DNA of 64,000 bases from Gammaproteobacteria bacterium (GTDB lineage: Bacteria; Pseudomonadota; Gammaproteobacteria; Pseudomonadales; Pseudohongiellaceae). The stretch is from the NCBI GenBank assembly GCA_002706685.1, contig PALV01000010.1:186001-250000 (forward strand), given 5' to 3'. Of the stretch, positions 1 to 8,747 are shown one piece after another (the stretch's first letter is position 1; each line of letters opens with the position of its first letter). The notes beneath the pieces are model-generated. The model had not been told where the DNA came from, did not search any database, and saw only the letters and a program-made list of their open reading frames with translations. The translations under genes were made by a program, and so were the position numbers.

Positions 1-204
1 CGCGGCAGCTGGGCAACGGACGCACCTGCGCTGGCGGGTATGGACGACTGGTACCTTGCGCTGCAGCTGGAAAAATACCGCAGCGGCATTCGCGGCCAGC
101 ACCGTGATGACGATTATGGTTACCAGATGACATCGATGGTGAAGGCGATGCGCACAGAAGAACAGCAGAATGACGTCATTGCCTATATCAATTCGCTGCG
201 CTGA
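1..204 (+). CDS. C-terminal end of a c-type cytochrome (5' truncated by window edge)
   Basis: An open frame runs from base 1 to the TGA at 202-204 (67 residues visible). The text reads like the last part of a class I cytochrome c domain: PALAG, then WYLALQLEKYRSGIRG, a YGYQM segment that could hold the axial Met, and a closing DVIAYINSL helix, as in c4-type cytochromes. The CXXCH haem site must lie upstream of the window. It lies 70 bp before an oxidase subunit I gene, so it is either a separate electron-donor cytochrome or the fused C-terminal domain of a subunit II (CuA protein); the standard coxB at 8748-9896 shows that such fusions occur in this genome. Which of the two cannot be decided here. 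Confidence 0.75.
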   Translation, partial: RGSWATDAPALAGMDDWYLALQLEKYRSGIRGQHRDDDYGYQMTSMVKAMRTEEQQNDVIAYINSLR

Positions 205-274
205 GAGACCGGGCAGGACTTTACAACAATAATTTGAATAGCTGGACAGGGTTCTACACCCGGAGGATGTTTAC

Positions 275-2038
275 ATGGCATACGTACCATTGGCCGACCA
301 GGACGATCCGCACGCCCTGCATGATCCGCACAGTTTCATCACAAAATATGTCTGGAGCCAGGATCACAAGGTAATCGCGATTCAGTACGGCGGCACTGCC
401 ATCTTTGTCGGATTGATCGCATTGGGACTCTCGATCCTGATGCGCTTGCAACTGGGTTTTCCTGACTCCATCAGCTGGATAGATCCCGCCTTTTATTACC
501 AGGCCGTGACCATGCACGGCATGATCATGGTGGTGTATCTGTTGACGGCCCTGTTTCTGGGCGGTTTTGGCAATTACCTGATCCCTCTGATGTGTGGCAC
601 CCGGGACATGGTGTTTCCGTTCCTCAACATGCTTAGCTTCTGGTTCTATCTGCTGTCAGTGATCATTCTTCTGGCAAGCTTCTTTGTGACGGGAGGGCCG
701 GCGGGTGCTGGCTGGACCCTGTACGCGCCGCAGTCGATAACGGCCGGTACGCCGGGTTCTGGCGGCGGCATGCTGTTGATGCTGATCTCCCTCGCCGTGT
801 TTATCGTTGCCTTCACGATGGGCGGCCTCAACTATGTGACCACCATCCTCCAGGCGCGTACCCGTGGCATGACCCTGATGCGCATGCCGCTTTCCATCTG
901 GGGCATCTTTACGGCGACAGTTCTCGGTCTGTTCGCCTTCCCGGCCCTCTTGGTCAGCGCAATCATGCTTGGATTTGACCTGGTGCTCGGTACCAGCTTC
1001 TTCATGCCAGCTATGATGCAGTTGGGAGAGCAATCAACTCAGGATGGCGGCAGCCCGATACTCTTCCAGCACCTGTTCTGGTTCTTCGGGCACCCGGAAG
1101 TGTACATCGTGGCACTCCCTGCATTCGGCCTGGTGTCTGATGTGATCGCGACCCACGCCCGCAAGAACATCTTTGGCTACCGCATGATGGTCTGGGCGAT
1201 CATCGCTATCGGTGGCCTCAGCTTCCTGGTCTGGGCTCACCACATGTATGTCAGCGGCATGAATCCTTACTTCGGGTTCTTCTTTGCTACAACCACTCTG
1301 ATTATCGCGGTGCCTACTGCACTGAAGGTATACAACTGGGTACTGACTCTCTGGCAGGGCAATATTCGACTCAATACCCCCATGCTGTTCGCCATCGGCT
1401 TTATCTTTACCTTTGTACACGGTGGCCTGACCGGGCTTTTCCTGGGCAATGTGATCATTGACGTACCGCTGGCCGACACCTACTTTGTGGTTGCTCACTT
1501 CCATATGGTGATGGGTGTGTCTCCGGTACTGGTGCTGTATGCAGCCCTGTATCACTGGTATCCCAAGATGACCGGCCGCATGTACAACGAGACAATGGGT
1601 AAAGTCCATTTCTGGTGTACTTTCCTTGGCACTTACGCCATTTATCTGCCCATGCACTACCTTGGCTTCCTGGGTGTGCCGCGTCGTTACTACGAGATGG
1701 GCAATACTGATTTTGTGCCAGCAACCGCTCAGGCGCTTAACGCCAACATCACCATCGCCGCGATTTTCGTAGCCACGGCTCAAGTGCTGTTCTTCATCAA
1801 CATCTTCATGAGCCTGCGCAAAGAGAAAGACGCCGGTGGCAATCCCTGGGGCGCCACCACTCTCGAGTGGCAGACACCTGACACCCCTCCCAAGCATGGC
1901 AACTGGGGTCCGGAACTGCCAACCGTTTATCGCTGGGCGTATGACTACAGCGTGCCAGGCGCCAAACAGGACTTCATCCCCCAGAACGAACCGGGAGAGG
2001 AATACGAGAAGACCTTTCATACGCGAGGTCACTCATGA
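275..2038 (+). CDS. Alternative aa3-type cytochrome c oxidase, subunit I
   Basis: Membrane-bound catalytic subunit that reduces O2 at a haem/CuB centre while pumping protons. The 587 residues contain about twelve hydrophobic spans and the full ligand set: His81 (low-spin haem, TMHGM), His273 and Tyr277 with the D-channel Glu275 in GHPEVY, His322-His323 (CuB), K-channel Lys351 and the haem pair His408/His410 in VAHFHMV. This is an A1-type heme-copper oxidase pattern. A strong GGAGG at 262-266 lies 8 nt before the ATG. It differs clearly from the standard CoxA at 7138-8742 and has a longer C-terminal tail. The order subunit I - III - III - IV resembles the coxMNOP-type alternative oxidase of Bradyrhizobium, where this would be CoxN; that equivalence is inferred from gene order. 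Confidence 0.93.
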   Translation: MAYVPLADQDDPHALHDPHSFITKYVWSQDHKVIAIQYGGTAIFVGLIALGLSILMRLQLGFPDSISWIDPAFYYQAVTMHGMIMVVYLLTALFLGGFGNYLIPLMCGTRDMVFPFLNMLSFWFYLLSVIILLASFFVTGGPAGAGWTLYAPQSITAGTPGSGGGMLLMLISLAVFIVAFTMGGLNYVTTILQARTRGMTLMRMPLSIWGIFTATVLGLFAFPALLVSAIMLGFDLVLGTSFFMPAMMQLGEQSTQDGGSPILFQHLFWFFGHPEVYIVALPAFGLVSDVIATHARKNIFGYRMMVWAIIAIGGLSFLVWAHHMYVSGMNPYFGFFFATTTLIIAVPTALKVYNWVLTLWQGNIRLNTPMLFAIGFIFTFVHGGLTGLFLGNVIIDVPLADTYFVVAHFHMVMGVSPVLVLYAALYHWYPKMTGRMYNETMGKVHFWCTFLGTYAIYLPMHYLGFLGVPRRYYEMGNTDFVPATAQALNANITIAAIFVATAQVLFFINIFMSLRKEKDAGGNPWGATTLEWQTPDTPPKHGNWGPELPTVYRWAYDYSVPGAKQDFIPQNEPGEEYEKTFHTRGHS

Positions 2039-2667
2039 GTTTGTATCGTCAAGTTACTGAGAAACCCTGGAACCAGGTAGGTCTGCCAGATGGTATAGAG
2101 GCGCGGCCGACTTTCCAGGTACCCGACCAGAAAGTGGCACTGGTGCTGTTTGTCATCGTGGCATGCGTGCTGTTCTCCCTGCTGACCGTTTCGTATTACC
2201 TGCGAATTGCCTGGGGTGCAGGCGACTGGGTACCTGTGTCAGAACCTGCCACGCTATGGATCAATACCGGCGTTTTGGTGGCATGTAGCGCGGTTTTTCA
2301 GTGGTCAGTGATACAGGCAAGACGCCAGGAGGCAATTCGACTGACTTCAATGGCGGGACTTTTGTTCGTGGCGGGTGGCTTACTGACACTGGTATTTATT
2401 GCAGGGCAGTACACCGCATGGCAAACCCTGATAGGTGGCGGTTACACGCTACAGAGCAATCCGGCCAACGCCTTCTTTTACCTGTTAACGGGCGTTCACA
2501 TACTGCACCTGGCCGGAGGTTTATGGGTTTGGACCAAAGCGCTGTTTAATATGAGAAGCGGTGCGAATCCCGGCGACAGCCGCCTGAGTATTGAGCTTTG
2601 TACCTGGTACTGGCACTTCCTGCTGTTGGTCTGGTTTGGACTGTTTTACGTGCTATCAACCACCTGA
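2035..2667 (+). CDS. Alternative cytochrome c oxidase, first subunit III-type protein
   Basis: A 210-residue membrane protein of the COX3 family. It starts at an ATG that overlaps the subunit I stop by 4 bp (ATGA), so the two are translationally coupled. Several hydrophobic spans are visible, with the family-typical FYLLTGVHILHLAGG near residues 149-163 and a C-terminal TWYWHFLLLVWFGLFYVL ending. Subunit III stabilises the catalytic core and keeps proton delivery to the D-channel active. It is followed after 55 bp by a second COX3 homologue; two consecutive subunit III-like genes are characteristic of coxMNOP-type clusters, where this would be CoxO (inferred from order). Confidence 0.87.
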   Translation: MSLYRQVTEKPWNQVGLPDGIEARPTFQVPDQKVALVLFVIVACVLFSLLTVSYYLRIAWGAGDWVPVSEPATLWINTGVLVACSAVFQWSVIQARRQEAIRLTSMAGLLFVAGGLLTLVFIAGQYTAWQTLIGGGYTLQSNPANAFFYLLTGVHILHLAGGLWVWTKALFNMRSGANPGDSRLSIELCTWYWHFLLLVWFGLFYVLSTT

Positions 2668-2722
2668 TGCAGCCGATGTGGATCTTAAAAAAGAATAATT
2701 GGACTACAGAAAGGAAATTAAC

Positions 2723-3409
2723 ATGAGTCAGAGCGAGGCAGTAGCCAACGGCAGCCCGACAGCAGCGGGCATGACTGGCTTTGTACAGGACTGGAAGTCT
2801 GACAAACAGACTTATCAGGTACCCTGGGGCAAGGCCATGATGTGGATCTTCCTGGTCAGTGATACCTTCATTTTCTCCTGCTTCCTGGTCGGGTACATGA
2901 CCGTGCGGATATCGACCGCGGACCCATGGCCACTTGCCACGGAAGTATTCGCATTGTCATTTTTCGGCAGTGATCCGATTCCTCTGATCCTGATCGCGAT
3001 CATGACCTTTGTGCTGATTACCAGTAGTGGCACGATGGCGCTGGCAGTGAACTTCGGTTACAGGCGGGACAAGCGCAAGACCGTCATGTTCATGTTGTTT
3101 ACCGCGGCGCTGGGTGCCACGTTTGTGGGTATGCAGGCTTACGAATGGTCAAAGCTGATTGGCTATGGAGTGAGGCCCTGGAGTAATCCCTGGGGCGCCG
3201 AACAGTTCGGGTCGGTCTTCTACATGATCACCGGCTTTCACGGTCTCCACGTTTCAGCCGGTGTCATATATCTTTTGATCATCGCTCGCAAAGTAGCGCG
3301 TGGCGATTATGACAAGAAAGGCTATGAAATCGTTGAGATCACCGGACTTTACTGGCACTTCGTTGACCTGGTCTGGGTGTTCATTTTCGCCTTCTTCTAC
3401 TTATTGTGA
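2723..3409 (+). CDS. Alternative cytochrome c oxidase, second subunit III-type protein
   Basis: COX3-family membrane protein of 228 residues. I chose the ATG at 2723 over an in-frame TTG at 2699 because AAAGGA at 2710-2715 gives a proper ribosome-site spacing. The N-terminal 30 residues are polar and cytoplasmic; then come about six hydrophobic spans, with FYMITGFHGLHVSAGV at about residues 166-181 and the ending GLYWHFVDLVWVFIFAFFYLL, a hallmark of subunit III. Together with the gene before it, this cluster encodes two distinct subunit III proteins for a single subunit I. Confidence 0.9.
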   Translation: MSQSEAVANGSPTAAGMTGFVQDWKSDKQTYQVPWGKAMMWIFLVSDTFIFSCFLVGYMTVRISTADPWPLATEVFALSFFGSDPIPLILIAIMTFVLITSSGTMALAVNFGYRRDKRKTVMFMLFTAALGATFVGMQAYEWSKLIGYGVRPWSNPWGAEQFGSVFYMITGFHGLHVSAGVIYLLIIARKVARGDYDKKGYEIVEITGLYWHFVDLVWVFIFAFFYLL

Positions 3410-3469
3410 GTTGGCGTTTGAAGCAACTGACCCTGAATATATTCTGGAAACAATCTGAGGAGCCTGGTT

Positions 3470-3820
3470 ATGGCATCTGAAGCAGGACAACAACACCCGC
3501 TGGGGATTTACTACAAGATCTGGATTCTACTGTTTGTGCTGAGTCTGTTCAGTTACATGGTCGATTACATGGATGTTCAGGGATTCTGGCGCTGGACACT
3601 GGTATTGATTTTTATGGCACTCAAAGCTGGCTTTATCCTCGCCATTTTCATGCACGTAAAGTGGGAACGGATGGCATTGGTCATGACCATTCTTGGCCCG
3701 CCAATAGTCTTGTTGCTGCTGATCTTCTTTATGGCAGTAGAGGGCAATTATACGGAATCGGCCCGTGTCCAGTACCTGGGGCATGACGCCAACCAGGCAC
3801 CGGCACATGTTGAACATTAA
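3470..3820 (+). CDS. Cytochrome c oxidase subunit IV family protein (last gene of the alternative set)
   Basis: A 116-residue membrane protein with three hydrophobic spans (about residues 13-33, 41-63 and 70-90). The middle one carries LKAGFILAIFMHVKWE, the signature of bacterial oxidase subunit IV (the CyoD/CaaD-like COX4_pro family), an accessory subunit that helps assemble the CuB site. TGAGGA at 3456-3461 lies upstream of the ATG. It follows the second subunit III gene by 60 bp and closes the rightward operon. Its stop codon overlaps that of the leftward gene at 3817-4482, so transcription of the two oxidase clusters converges here with no visible terminator. Confidence 0.85.
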   Translation: MASEAGQQHPLGIYYKIWILLFVLSLFSYMVDYMDVQGFWRWTLVLIFMALKAGFILAIFMHVKWERMALVMTILGPPIVLLLLIFFMAVEGNYTESARVQYLGHDANQAPAHVEH

Positions 3821-4482
3821 CCCAGGCTGGAATGACGGAGCAGTTTTTCCAGATCGGTTTTGATATCGTCGATCCCGTGGGTGCTGTCGTAATACATCAT
3901 GACATTACCCACCGGATCGACAAAAAAGATGTAGTTGTCGTCTGACAGGTTCAATTCCACACCTTTAGCGGCCAGGTTGTTCTCTACACTGGCCTCATCC
4001 GCAAACGCCACCCCCATGCTGGGGAACTCGGCACGAAAATGATCACGACTTGCCTGACTCAACGGAGACGTATTCGCCGCCAGGTCACCGGCTTCAAGGT
4101 AGTAGCGCCTTACTCGCGGTGTATTTTTATTCAGCGTAATGTGCATTTGTCGAAGTAAATGAATACGCTCTCGACAGGCTGAATCACAGTCCTGCGTGTT
4201 CACGAATACGATATGCCAGGGCTGAGGCTCATAATCATCATCACTTTCCAGCTCAGCCACCAGTTCGTCAAAGGACCGAAAGACAGGATTACCTGCCGCG
4301 TCGAGCATGGCCAGATCGGTTATGTCGGCTGGTGGGTTAATCAGGTTGCCTTTGTTCACGGTACCGCCAAAAAATCCGGACTCAGACGCTGAGCGAAATG
4401 CGAATGTCGCCATTGTGATCGGAACAAACGCGATTAGAAGCAAAAATGCGAGTTTGAGTTTAGTACGAGTCATTTGTTGCAT
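3817..4482 (-). CDS. Membrane-anchored thioredoxin-fold (SCO-like) protein, probable oxidase assembly factor
   Basis: A 221-residue protein with one N-terminal anchor (about residues 9-29) and a periplasmic remainder. Residues 90-115 read HIVFVNTQDCDSACRERIHLLRQ in segments, placing a CXXXC pair after a beta strand exactly as in SCO1/SenC copper chaperones. A later YIFFVDPVGNVMMYY stretch fits the end of a thioredoxin fold. It starts 1 nt after the SURF1 stop, with GGAG 7 nt upstream of the ATG. In Pseudomonas-type cox clusters an uncharacterised protein of this size occupies the same place. I infer a role in CuA/CuB delivery or redox maintenance; the usual distal SCO histidine was not located with confidence. 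Confidence 0.72.
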   Translation of the reverse strand: MQQMTRTKLKLAFLLLIAFVPITMATFAFRSASESGFFGGTVNKGNLINPPADITDLAMLDAAGNPVFRSFDELVAELESDDDYEPQPWHIVFVNTQDCDSACRERIHLLRQMHITLNKNTPRVRRYYLEAGDLAANTSPLSQASRDHFRAEFPSMGVAFADEASVENNLAAKGVELNLSDDNYIFFVDPVGNVMMYYDSTHGIDDIKTDLEKLLRHSSLG

Positions 4483-4483
4483 A

Positions 4484-5182
4484 TCAGCTCTCCGAACGTC
4501 TGAAACTGAACATTAGATATAAGGCAATGAGCACCGCTGCCATCAGAAACCACTGGATGGCGTAACCACGATGCACACCGGGCCGTGTATTTATGGCCTG
4601 CCAATTTGGCTGCAGGAGCCCTGCTGATCCGGCCTCCAGTCTAACGCTATATGGCAACAGGTCCTGGCCTAGCGCTTCGGCTGAACGGGGCAAATCAATT
4701 TTCTGGACGACCTGAGGCCAGGAATCCGTGTAGATATCTTCGGCAAACATCATCAATTCGCCGTCTGGTACATAAATCACCGCATTTATCGTCACCGGGC
4801 CTTCCGGCGCACTGACACCGGGAAGCTCCTGCCGTGTGCGGCCCTGCGGCACCCATCCCCGATTGACCAGAAGCATTCCGTAGTCAGTGTCGAATGGTGT
4901 CAGAACCTCATAACCCACCTGAGATTCATATATCCGGTTGTCTAGGTAGAACTGCCGGCGCCCGTCAAAACGTCCGGTCGCCTCAACACGGGTCCAGCCA
5001 AGATCCTGCTGAAGCCAGTCTACCCTGTCCAGCGTGATAGGCGCTTCAAGCAGACGCTGCTCATACTGGTTCTGCAGATCAATCTTCTGCTGTTCACGCG
5101 ACAACTGCCAGAAGCCCAGTGATAGCAGCAAAGGGAACAGCAGGGCAGTGAACACTGTGAGTTTCCAGTTTATTCGAAACAA
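4484..5182 (-). CDS. SURF1 family cytochrome oxidase assembly protein
   Basis: SURF1 proteins assist haem a insertion into oxidase subunit I. The 232 residues show the two-helix plan of the family: an N-terminal span with GFWQLSR at about residues 23-29, a periplasmic domain containing FYLDNR, GYEVLTPF and LLVNRGWVPQG, and a C-terminal span preceded by HRGYAIQWFLMA. The predicted start is a TTG with GAGG just upstream. It is transcribed leftward towards the SCO-like gene (1 nt gap) and diverges from the small membrane gene at 5255. Confidence 0.92.
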   Translation of the reverse strand: MFRINWKLTVFTALLFPLLLSLGFWQLSREQQKIDLQNQYEQRLLEAPITLDRVDWLQQDLGWTRVEATGRFDGRRQFYLDNRIYESQVGYEVLTPFDTDYGMLLVNRGWVPQGRTRQELPGVSAPEGPVTINAVIYVPDGELMMFAEDIYTDSWPQVVQKIDLPRSAEALGQDLLPYSVRLEAGSAGLLQPNWQAINTRPGVHRGYAIQWFLMAAVLIALYLMFSFRRSES

Positions 5183-5254
5183 GCCAACCTCAATCTATGC
5201 TGCTATTATGGTTTTCCAATATTTGAACCTTACGGAATCCTTCAGAGGACCACT

Positions 5255-5464
5255 ATGTTACAAGCTGCTATTGTTGTTTTGCTGATCGGCATTTTGATCA
5301 GTCTGGCTGCCGGATTTTATTTTTTCTACAAAGACCAGGGTAGATCCAAGCGTGTTATGTATGCTTTGGGTGTACGCGTAACAATGGCGGTAATTTTGAT
5401 GGTCCTGGTTTTTTACGGACTTAGTACTGGCCAGCTGAACCTACAGACCCCCTGGAACCCCTGA
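5255..5464 (+). CDS. Small twin-helix membrane protein (DUF2909-type)
   Basis: A 69-residue protein with two hydrophobic spans (about residues 4-26 and 42-60) separated by a basic loop, FYKDQGRSKRVMYALGVRV. Proteins of this kind, grouped as DUF2909, are found next to coxC and SURF1 in many gammaproteobacterial cytochrome oxidase clusters. The ATG follows CAGAGGA with good spacing. It diverges from the SURF1 gene, whose start is 72 bp away, and converges with coxC. Function is unknown; location suggests a link to oxidase assembly. Confidence 0.8.
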   Translation: MLQAAIVVLLIGILISLAAGFYFFYKDQGRSKRVMYALGVRVTMAVILMVLVFYGLSTGQLNLQTPWNP

Positions 5465-5496
5465 CACTTTCACAATTAAAAACCTTCTCAAAAAAA

Positions 5497-5520
5497 GACG
5501 GCCCGCATAAGCGAGCCGTC
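5497..5520 (-). terminator. Rho-independent terminator of the coxBA-ctaG-coxC operon
   Basis: GACGGCCCGC and GCGAGCCGTC pair over 10 bp with one mismatch around a 4-nt loop. On the minus strand the hairpin is followed by a run of seven T (forward AAAAAAA at 5490-5496), so it terminates leftward transcription from coxC. It lies between convergent genes. Confidence 0.8.
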
Positions 5521-5557
5521 CCTGGTCATATGTCATCAAATGACGACCGATTGATGT

Positions 5558-6484
5558 TTACAGCAAGTAAACAAAGATAAACAGACCTACCCAGACCACG
5601 TCAACGAAGTGCCAGTACCAGGCAGCTGCTTCGAATCCAAAGTGGTCATTCGGCTTGAAATGGCCTTTCAGGCAACGCAGCAGCATGACGATCAGGATGA
5701 ACGTACCCAGCGTCACGTGGAAGCCGTGGAAACCCGTGAGCAGGAAGAACGTCGAACCGTAGATGCCGGAATCCAGGGTAATGCCGTAGTGTCCGTAAGC
5801 TTCAACGTATTCCAGCGCCTGCAATGCCAGGAACAGAATACCCAGCGCTACTGTCACAAACATCCACTGGATCAGACGCTTGCGGTTTTCTGCCTTCAGC
5901 GCAACGTGTGCATAGTGCAGAGTCACCGATGACGTAATCAGGATGACCGTGTTCCAGAAGGGCAGGTAGCCAGCGAAGAAGCTCACGCTCCACTCTTTGA
6001 CGTTCAATCCTTCGTGCGGGTTGGTGAACAGTGTGGGATCCGGGTTGACGACTAGCGGCCACGCAGCCTGGAATTCCGGCCACAGTACTTCACCCGCCAG
6101 ACCCTTCTCGCCTTCACCACCGAGCCACGGCACTGCCAGTGTCCGAATGTAGAACAGGGCGCCGAAGAATGCCGCGAAGAACATCACCTCAGAAAAAATG
6201 AACCATGCCATACCCCAGACGTAAGAACGCTTGAGCTGGTCATTGTTCAAACCGGCGTGGTTTTCACGAATGACTGTGGCGAACCACTGGAAAATGATGA
6301 ATGCAAGCAGCAGGAAACCGGCCAGTGCGATCCATGTGGACACCGCCAGCGAATCACCCGCAGACATATCATTCAACAGGCTGCCTAAGCCAAATACCAT
6401 GAAGAACAAACCAATCGATGCAAAGAACGGATACTTGGTCTGTTCCGGTACGTAATACACACTATGGGAGCTTTCGCTGGCCAT
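5558..6484 (-). CDS. coxC: Cytochrome c oxidase subunit III
   Basis: A 308-residue membrane protein of the COX3 family with seven hydrophobic spans. Recognisable parts are SEVMFFAAFFGALFYIR (about 98-114), containing the membrane Glu conserved in subunit III, FLLTGFHGFHVTLGTF (about 247-262) and the closing AAWYWHFVDVVWVGLFIFVYLL. It has an additional periplasmic segment of about 45 residues after the third span, usual for gammaproteobacterial CoxC. GGAG lies 7 nt before the ATG. It is the last gene of the leftward coxB-coxA-ctaG-coxC operon, 34 bp after ctaG, and is followed by the terminator at 5497-5520. Confidence 0.96.
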   Translation of the reverse strand: MASESSHSVYYVPEQTKYPFFASIGLFFMVFGLGSLLNDMSAGDSLAVSTWIALAGFLLLAFIIFQWFATVIRENHAGLNNDQLKRSYVWGMAWFIFSEVMFFAAFFGALFYIRTLAVPWLGGEGEKGLAGEVLWPEFQAAWPLVVNPDPTLFTNPHEGLNVKEWSVSFFAGYLPFWNTVILITSSVTLHYAHVALKAENRKRLIQWMFVTVALGILFLALQALEYVEAYGHYGITLDSGIYGSTFFLLTGFHGFHVTLGTFILIVMLLRCLKGHFKPNDHFGFEAAAWYWHFVDVVWVGLFIFVYLL

Positions 6485-6518
6485 CTTATCTCTCCAGAAA
6501 TAACAATATTATTCTCGT

Positions 6519-7085
6519 TTACCTGCTGGCTACTGCCGCTGTCTTACTTTTTTCCGTGATGTCGTACAGCGTATAGGACAAGGTCAGTTTGGTGATCTCT
6601 TCCGGCAGCCTGGGGTCAACAAAAAAGCGCAGTGCCATGTCGACCGTTTCACCAGCCTGCAACGGCTGTTCTGCAAAACAGAAGCATTCAATCTTGTTCA
6701 GATGGCCTGCTGCTGCATTGGGCGCCACACTCGGAATCGCCTGTCCTACCATCAAAGTGTCACGTGGATTGCTGACACGGTAATGGACGACATGAACCTC
6801 ACCTGGCTTGACGCGCATCTGATTGGCAGAGGGCTTGAACTCCCAGCCCATCTCGACGTTCTGGTGCGCAATGAACTGCACCGTCACTTCGCGATCTTCT
6901 TCAATCAGCTGACCGGCTTCCGCTACTTCGACGCGTCCGCCAGTCTTGCCATTCAAACCTGTGATGTCACAAATCACGTCATACAGTGGTACCAGAGCAA
7001 ATCCAAATGCAAACATACCTACCACGGCAAACAACAATTTTACGGCTAGTTTCTTGTTATTACCTTTCGCTACGTTCTTGGTCAT
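6519..7085 (-). CDS. ctaG: Cytochrome c oxidase assembly protein CtaG/Cox11
   Basis: Cox11-family copper chaperone that builds the CuB centre of subunit I; one N-terminal anchor (about residues 12-34) and a periplasmic immunoglobulin-like domain. The Cu(I)-binding motif ECFCFAEQ is at about residues 136-143 and the family motif PLYDVIC directly follows the anchor. I place the start at 7085 (MTKN...), giving 188 residues, the normal family size. A longer in-frame version to 7283 would overlap coxA by 146 bp and adds residues unlike Cox11. GGAG is present 8 nt upstream of the chosen ATG. Confidence 0.95.
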   Translation of the reverse strand: MTKNVAKGNNKKLAVKLLFAVVGMFAFGFALVPLYDVICDITGLNGKTGGRVEVAEAGQLIEEDREVTVQFIAHQNVEMGWEFKPSANQMRVKPGEVHVVHYRVSNPRDTLMVGQAIPSVAPNAAAGHLNKIECFCFAEQPLQAGETVDMALRFFVDPRLPEEITKLTLSYTLYDITEKSKTAAVASR

Positions 7086-7137
7086 CTCATCTACTCCGGT
7101 ACAACTACATCGTAAATTTGACAGTACCTCTTTGCCC

Positions 7138-8742
7138 TTACTGAGCCTTGATAAGGCTGGGGTCAGGCGGTGTTTCAAAGGTGTGGTATGGCGCCGGAGA
7201 CGGCACAGTCCATTCCAGACCCTGAGCACCTTCCCAGACCTGGGCAGTTGCTTTCTTGCCACCGCGGATACACTTGATGACAACCAGCAGCAGAATCAGC
7301 TGCGAGAAGCCAAACAGGAATGCACCGACACTGGAGATCCAGTTGAAGTTGGCAAACTGCAGCGCGTAATCCGGGATACGGCGGGGCATACCAGCCAGAC
7401 CCAGGAAGTGCTGCGGGAAGAACAGCAGGTTTACACCGACAAACGACATCCAGAAGTGCAGCTTACCCAGAGTCTCGTCGTACATGTAGCCGGTCCACTT
7501 CGGCAACCAGTAGTAAGCGGCCGCCATCAGCGAGAATACTGCGCCCGGTACCAGTACGTAGTGGAAGTGGGCAACTACGAAGTAGGTGTCGTGATACTGG
7601 AAGTCAGCCGGGGTAATCGCCAGCATGACGCCAGTGAAACCACCGATGGTGAACAGCACTACAAACGCGATTGCAAACAGCATTGGCGTTTCAAAGGTCA
7701 TGGCACCGCGGAACATGGTGGCAACCCAGTTAAACACCTTCACACCTGTCGGAACGGCGATCAGCATGGTGGCGTACATGAAGAACAGCTGGCCAGCCAG
7801 AGGCATGCCGACTGTAAACATGTGGTGCGCCCATACAATGAAGGACAGGAAAGCAATTGACGCAGTTGCGTATACCATTGAGTCGTAGCCGAACAGACGC
7901 TTGCGGGCGAAGGTCGGGATGATCGCAGACACGATACCGAATGCCGGCAGAATCATGATGTAAACTTCAGGGTGACCGAAGAACCAGAACAGGTGCTGGA
8001 ACAGAACCGGGTCACCACCACCAGCCGCGTTAAAGAAGCTGGTACCGAAGTGGATGTCGAACAGCATCATGGTAACCACACCCGCCAAAACCGGCATAAC
8101 CGCGATCAGCAGGTAGGCAGTGATCAGCCAGGTCCATACGAACAGTGGCATTTTCATCAGTGTCATGCCAGGCGCACGCATGTTCAGAATGGTCGCGATC
8201 ACGTTGATCGCACCCATAATGGACGATGCACCCATGATATGGACGGCAAAGATGAAGTAAGTCACTGAGTCTGGAGCATAGGTCGTCGACAGCGGAGCGT
8301 AGAACGTCCAGCCGAAGTTGGGACCGCCGCCTTCCATGAACAGGGTGGACACCATCAGCGTGAACGCGAATGGCAGAATCCAGAAACTCCAGTTGTTCAT
8401 GCGTGGCAACGCCATATCAGGCGCACCAATCATCAACGGAATCATCCAGTTGGCCAGGCCCACGAATGCTGGCATGACCGCACCGAATACCATGACCAGA
8501 CCATGCATGGTGGTCATCTGGTTGAAGAAGTTAGGCTCTACGAATTGCAGACCAGGCTGGAACAGCTCAGCACGAATGACGAGAGCAAAGGTACCCCCCA
8601 ACAGAAACATCGCAAAGCTGAACCACAGGTACAGAGTACCGATGTCTTTGTGGTTGGTTGTGAACAGCCACCGGGAAATTCCCTTGGCAGGACCATGGTG
8701 ATGGTCGTGATCATGTGCGTGATCGATAGCAGCGCTACTCAT
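7138..8742 (-). CDS. coxA: Cytochrome c oxidase subunit I
   Basis: Catalytic haem a/a3-CuB subunit of the standard aa3 oxidase, 534 residues and about twelve spans. Visible ligands: His80 (TTMHGL), His257, Glu259 and Tyr261 in GHPEVY, His306-His307, Lys335 in PTGVKVFNW, and His392/His394 in VAHFHYV, so both D- and K-channels of an A1-type oxidase are intact. The extreme N-terminus is unusually His/Asp-rich (seven His within residues 8-16 and around), which may bind metal or be incidental. It starts 5 bp after coxB and is followed by ctaG. Confidence 0.97.
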   Translation of the reverse strand: MSSAAIDHAHDHDHHHGPAKGISRWLFTTNHKDIGTLYLWFSFAMFLLGGTFALVIRAELFQPGLQFVEPNFFNQMTTMHGLVMVFGAVMPAFVGLANWMIPLMIGAPDMALPRMNNWSFWILPFAFTLMVSTLFMEGGGPNFGWTFYAPLSTTYAPDSVTYFIFAVHIMGASSIMGAINVIATILNMRAPGMTLMKMPLFVWTWLITAYLLIAVMPVLAGVVTMMLFDIHFGTSFFNAAGGGDPVLFQHLFWFFGHPEVYIMILPAFGIVSAIIPTFARKRLFGYDSMVYATASIAFLSFIVWAHHMFTVGMPLAGQLFFMYATMLIAVPTGVKVFNWVATMFRGAMTFETPMLFAIAFVVLFTIGGFTGVMLAITPADFQYHDTYFVVAHFHYVLVPGAVFSLMAAAYYWLPKWTGYMYDETLGKLHFWMSFVGVNLLFFPQHFLGLAGMPRRIPDYALQFANFNWISSVGAFLFGFSQLILLLVVIKCIRGGKKATAQVWEGAQGLEWTVPSPAPYHTFETPPDPSLIKAQ

Positions 8743-8747
8743 GGCGT

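Noticed and set aside
656..2032. Long minus-strand open frames opposite the first oxidase subunit I gene (such as 1034-2032)
   Set aside because: They lack any recognisable family, lie fully antisense to a gene with complete catalytic ligands, and are typical mirror frames of a GC-rich membrane-protein gene.
7086..7283. N-terminal extension of ctaG into coxA
   Set aside because: The extra 66 residues are out-of-frame coxA sequence with no family match, and a ribosome site precedes the ATG at 7085.
7625..8701. Plus-strand open frames opposite coxA
   Set aside because: Antisense to an intact coxA; low-complexity compositions and no ribosome sites.
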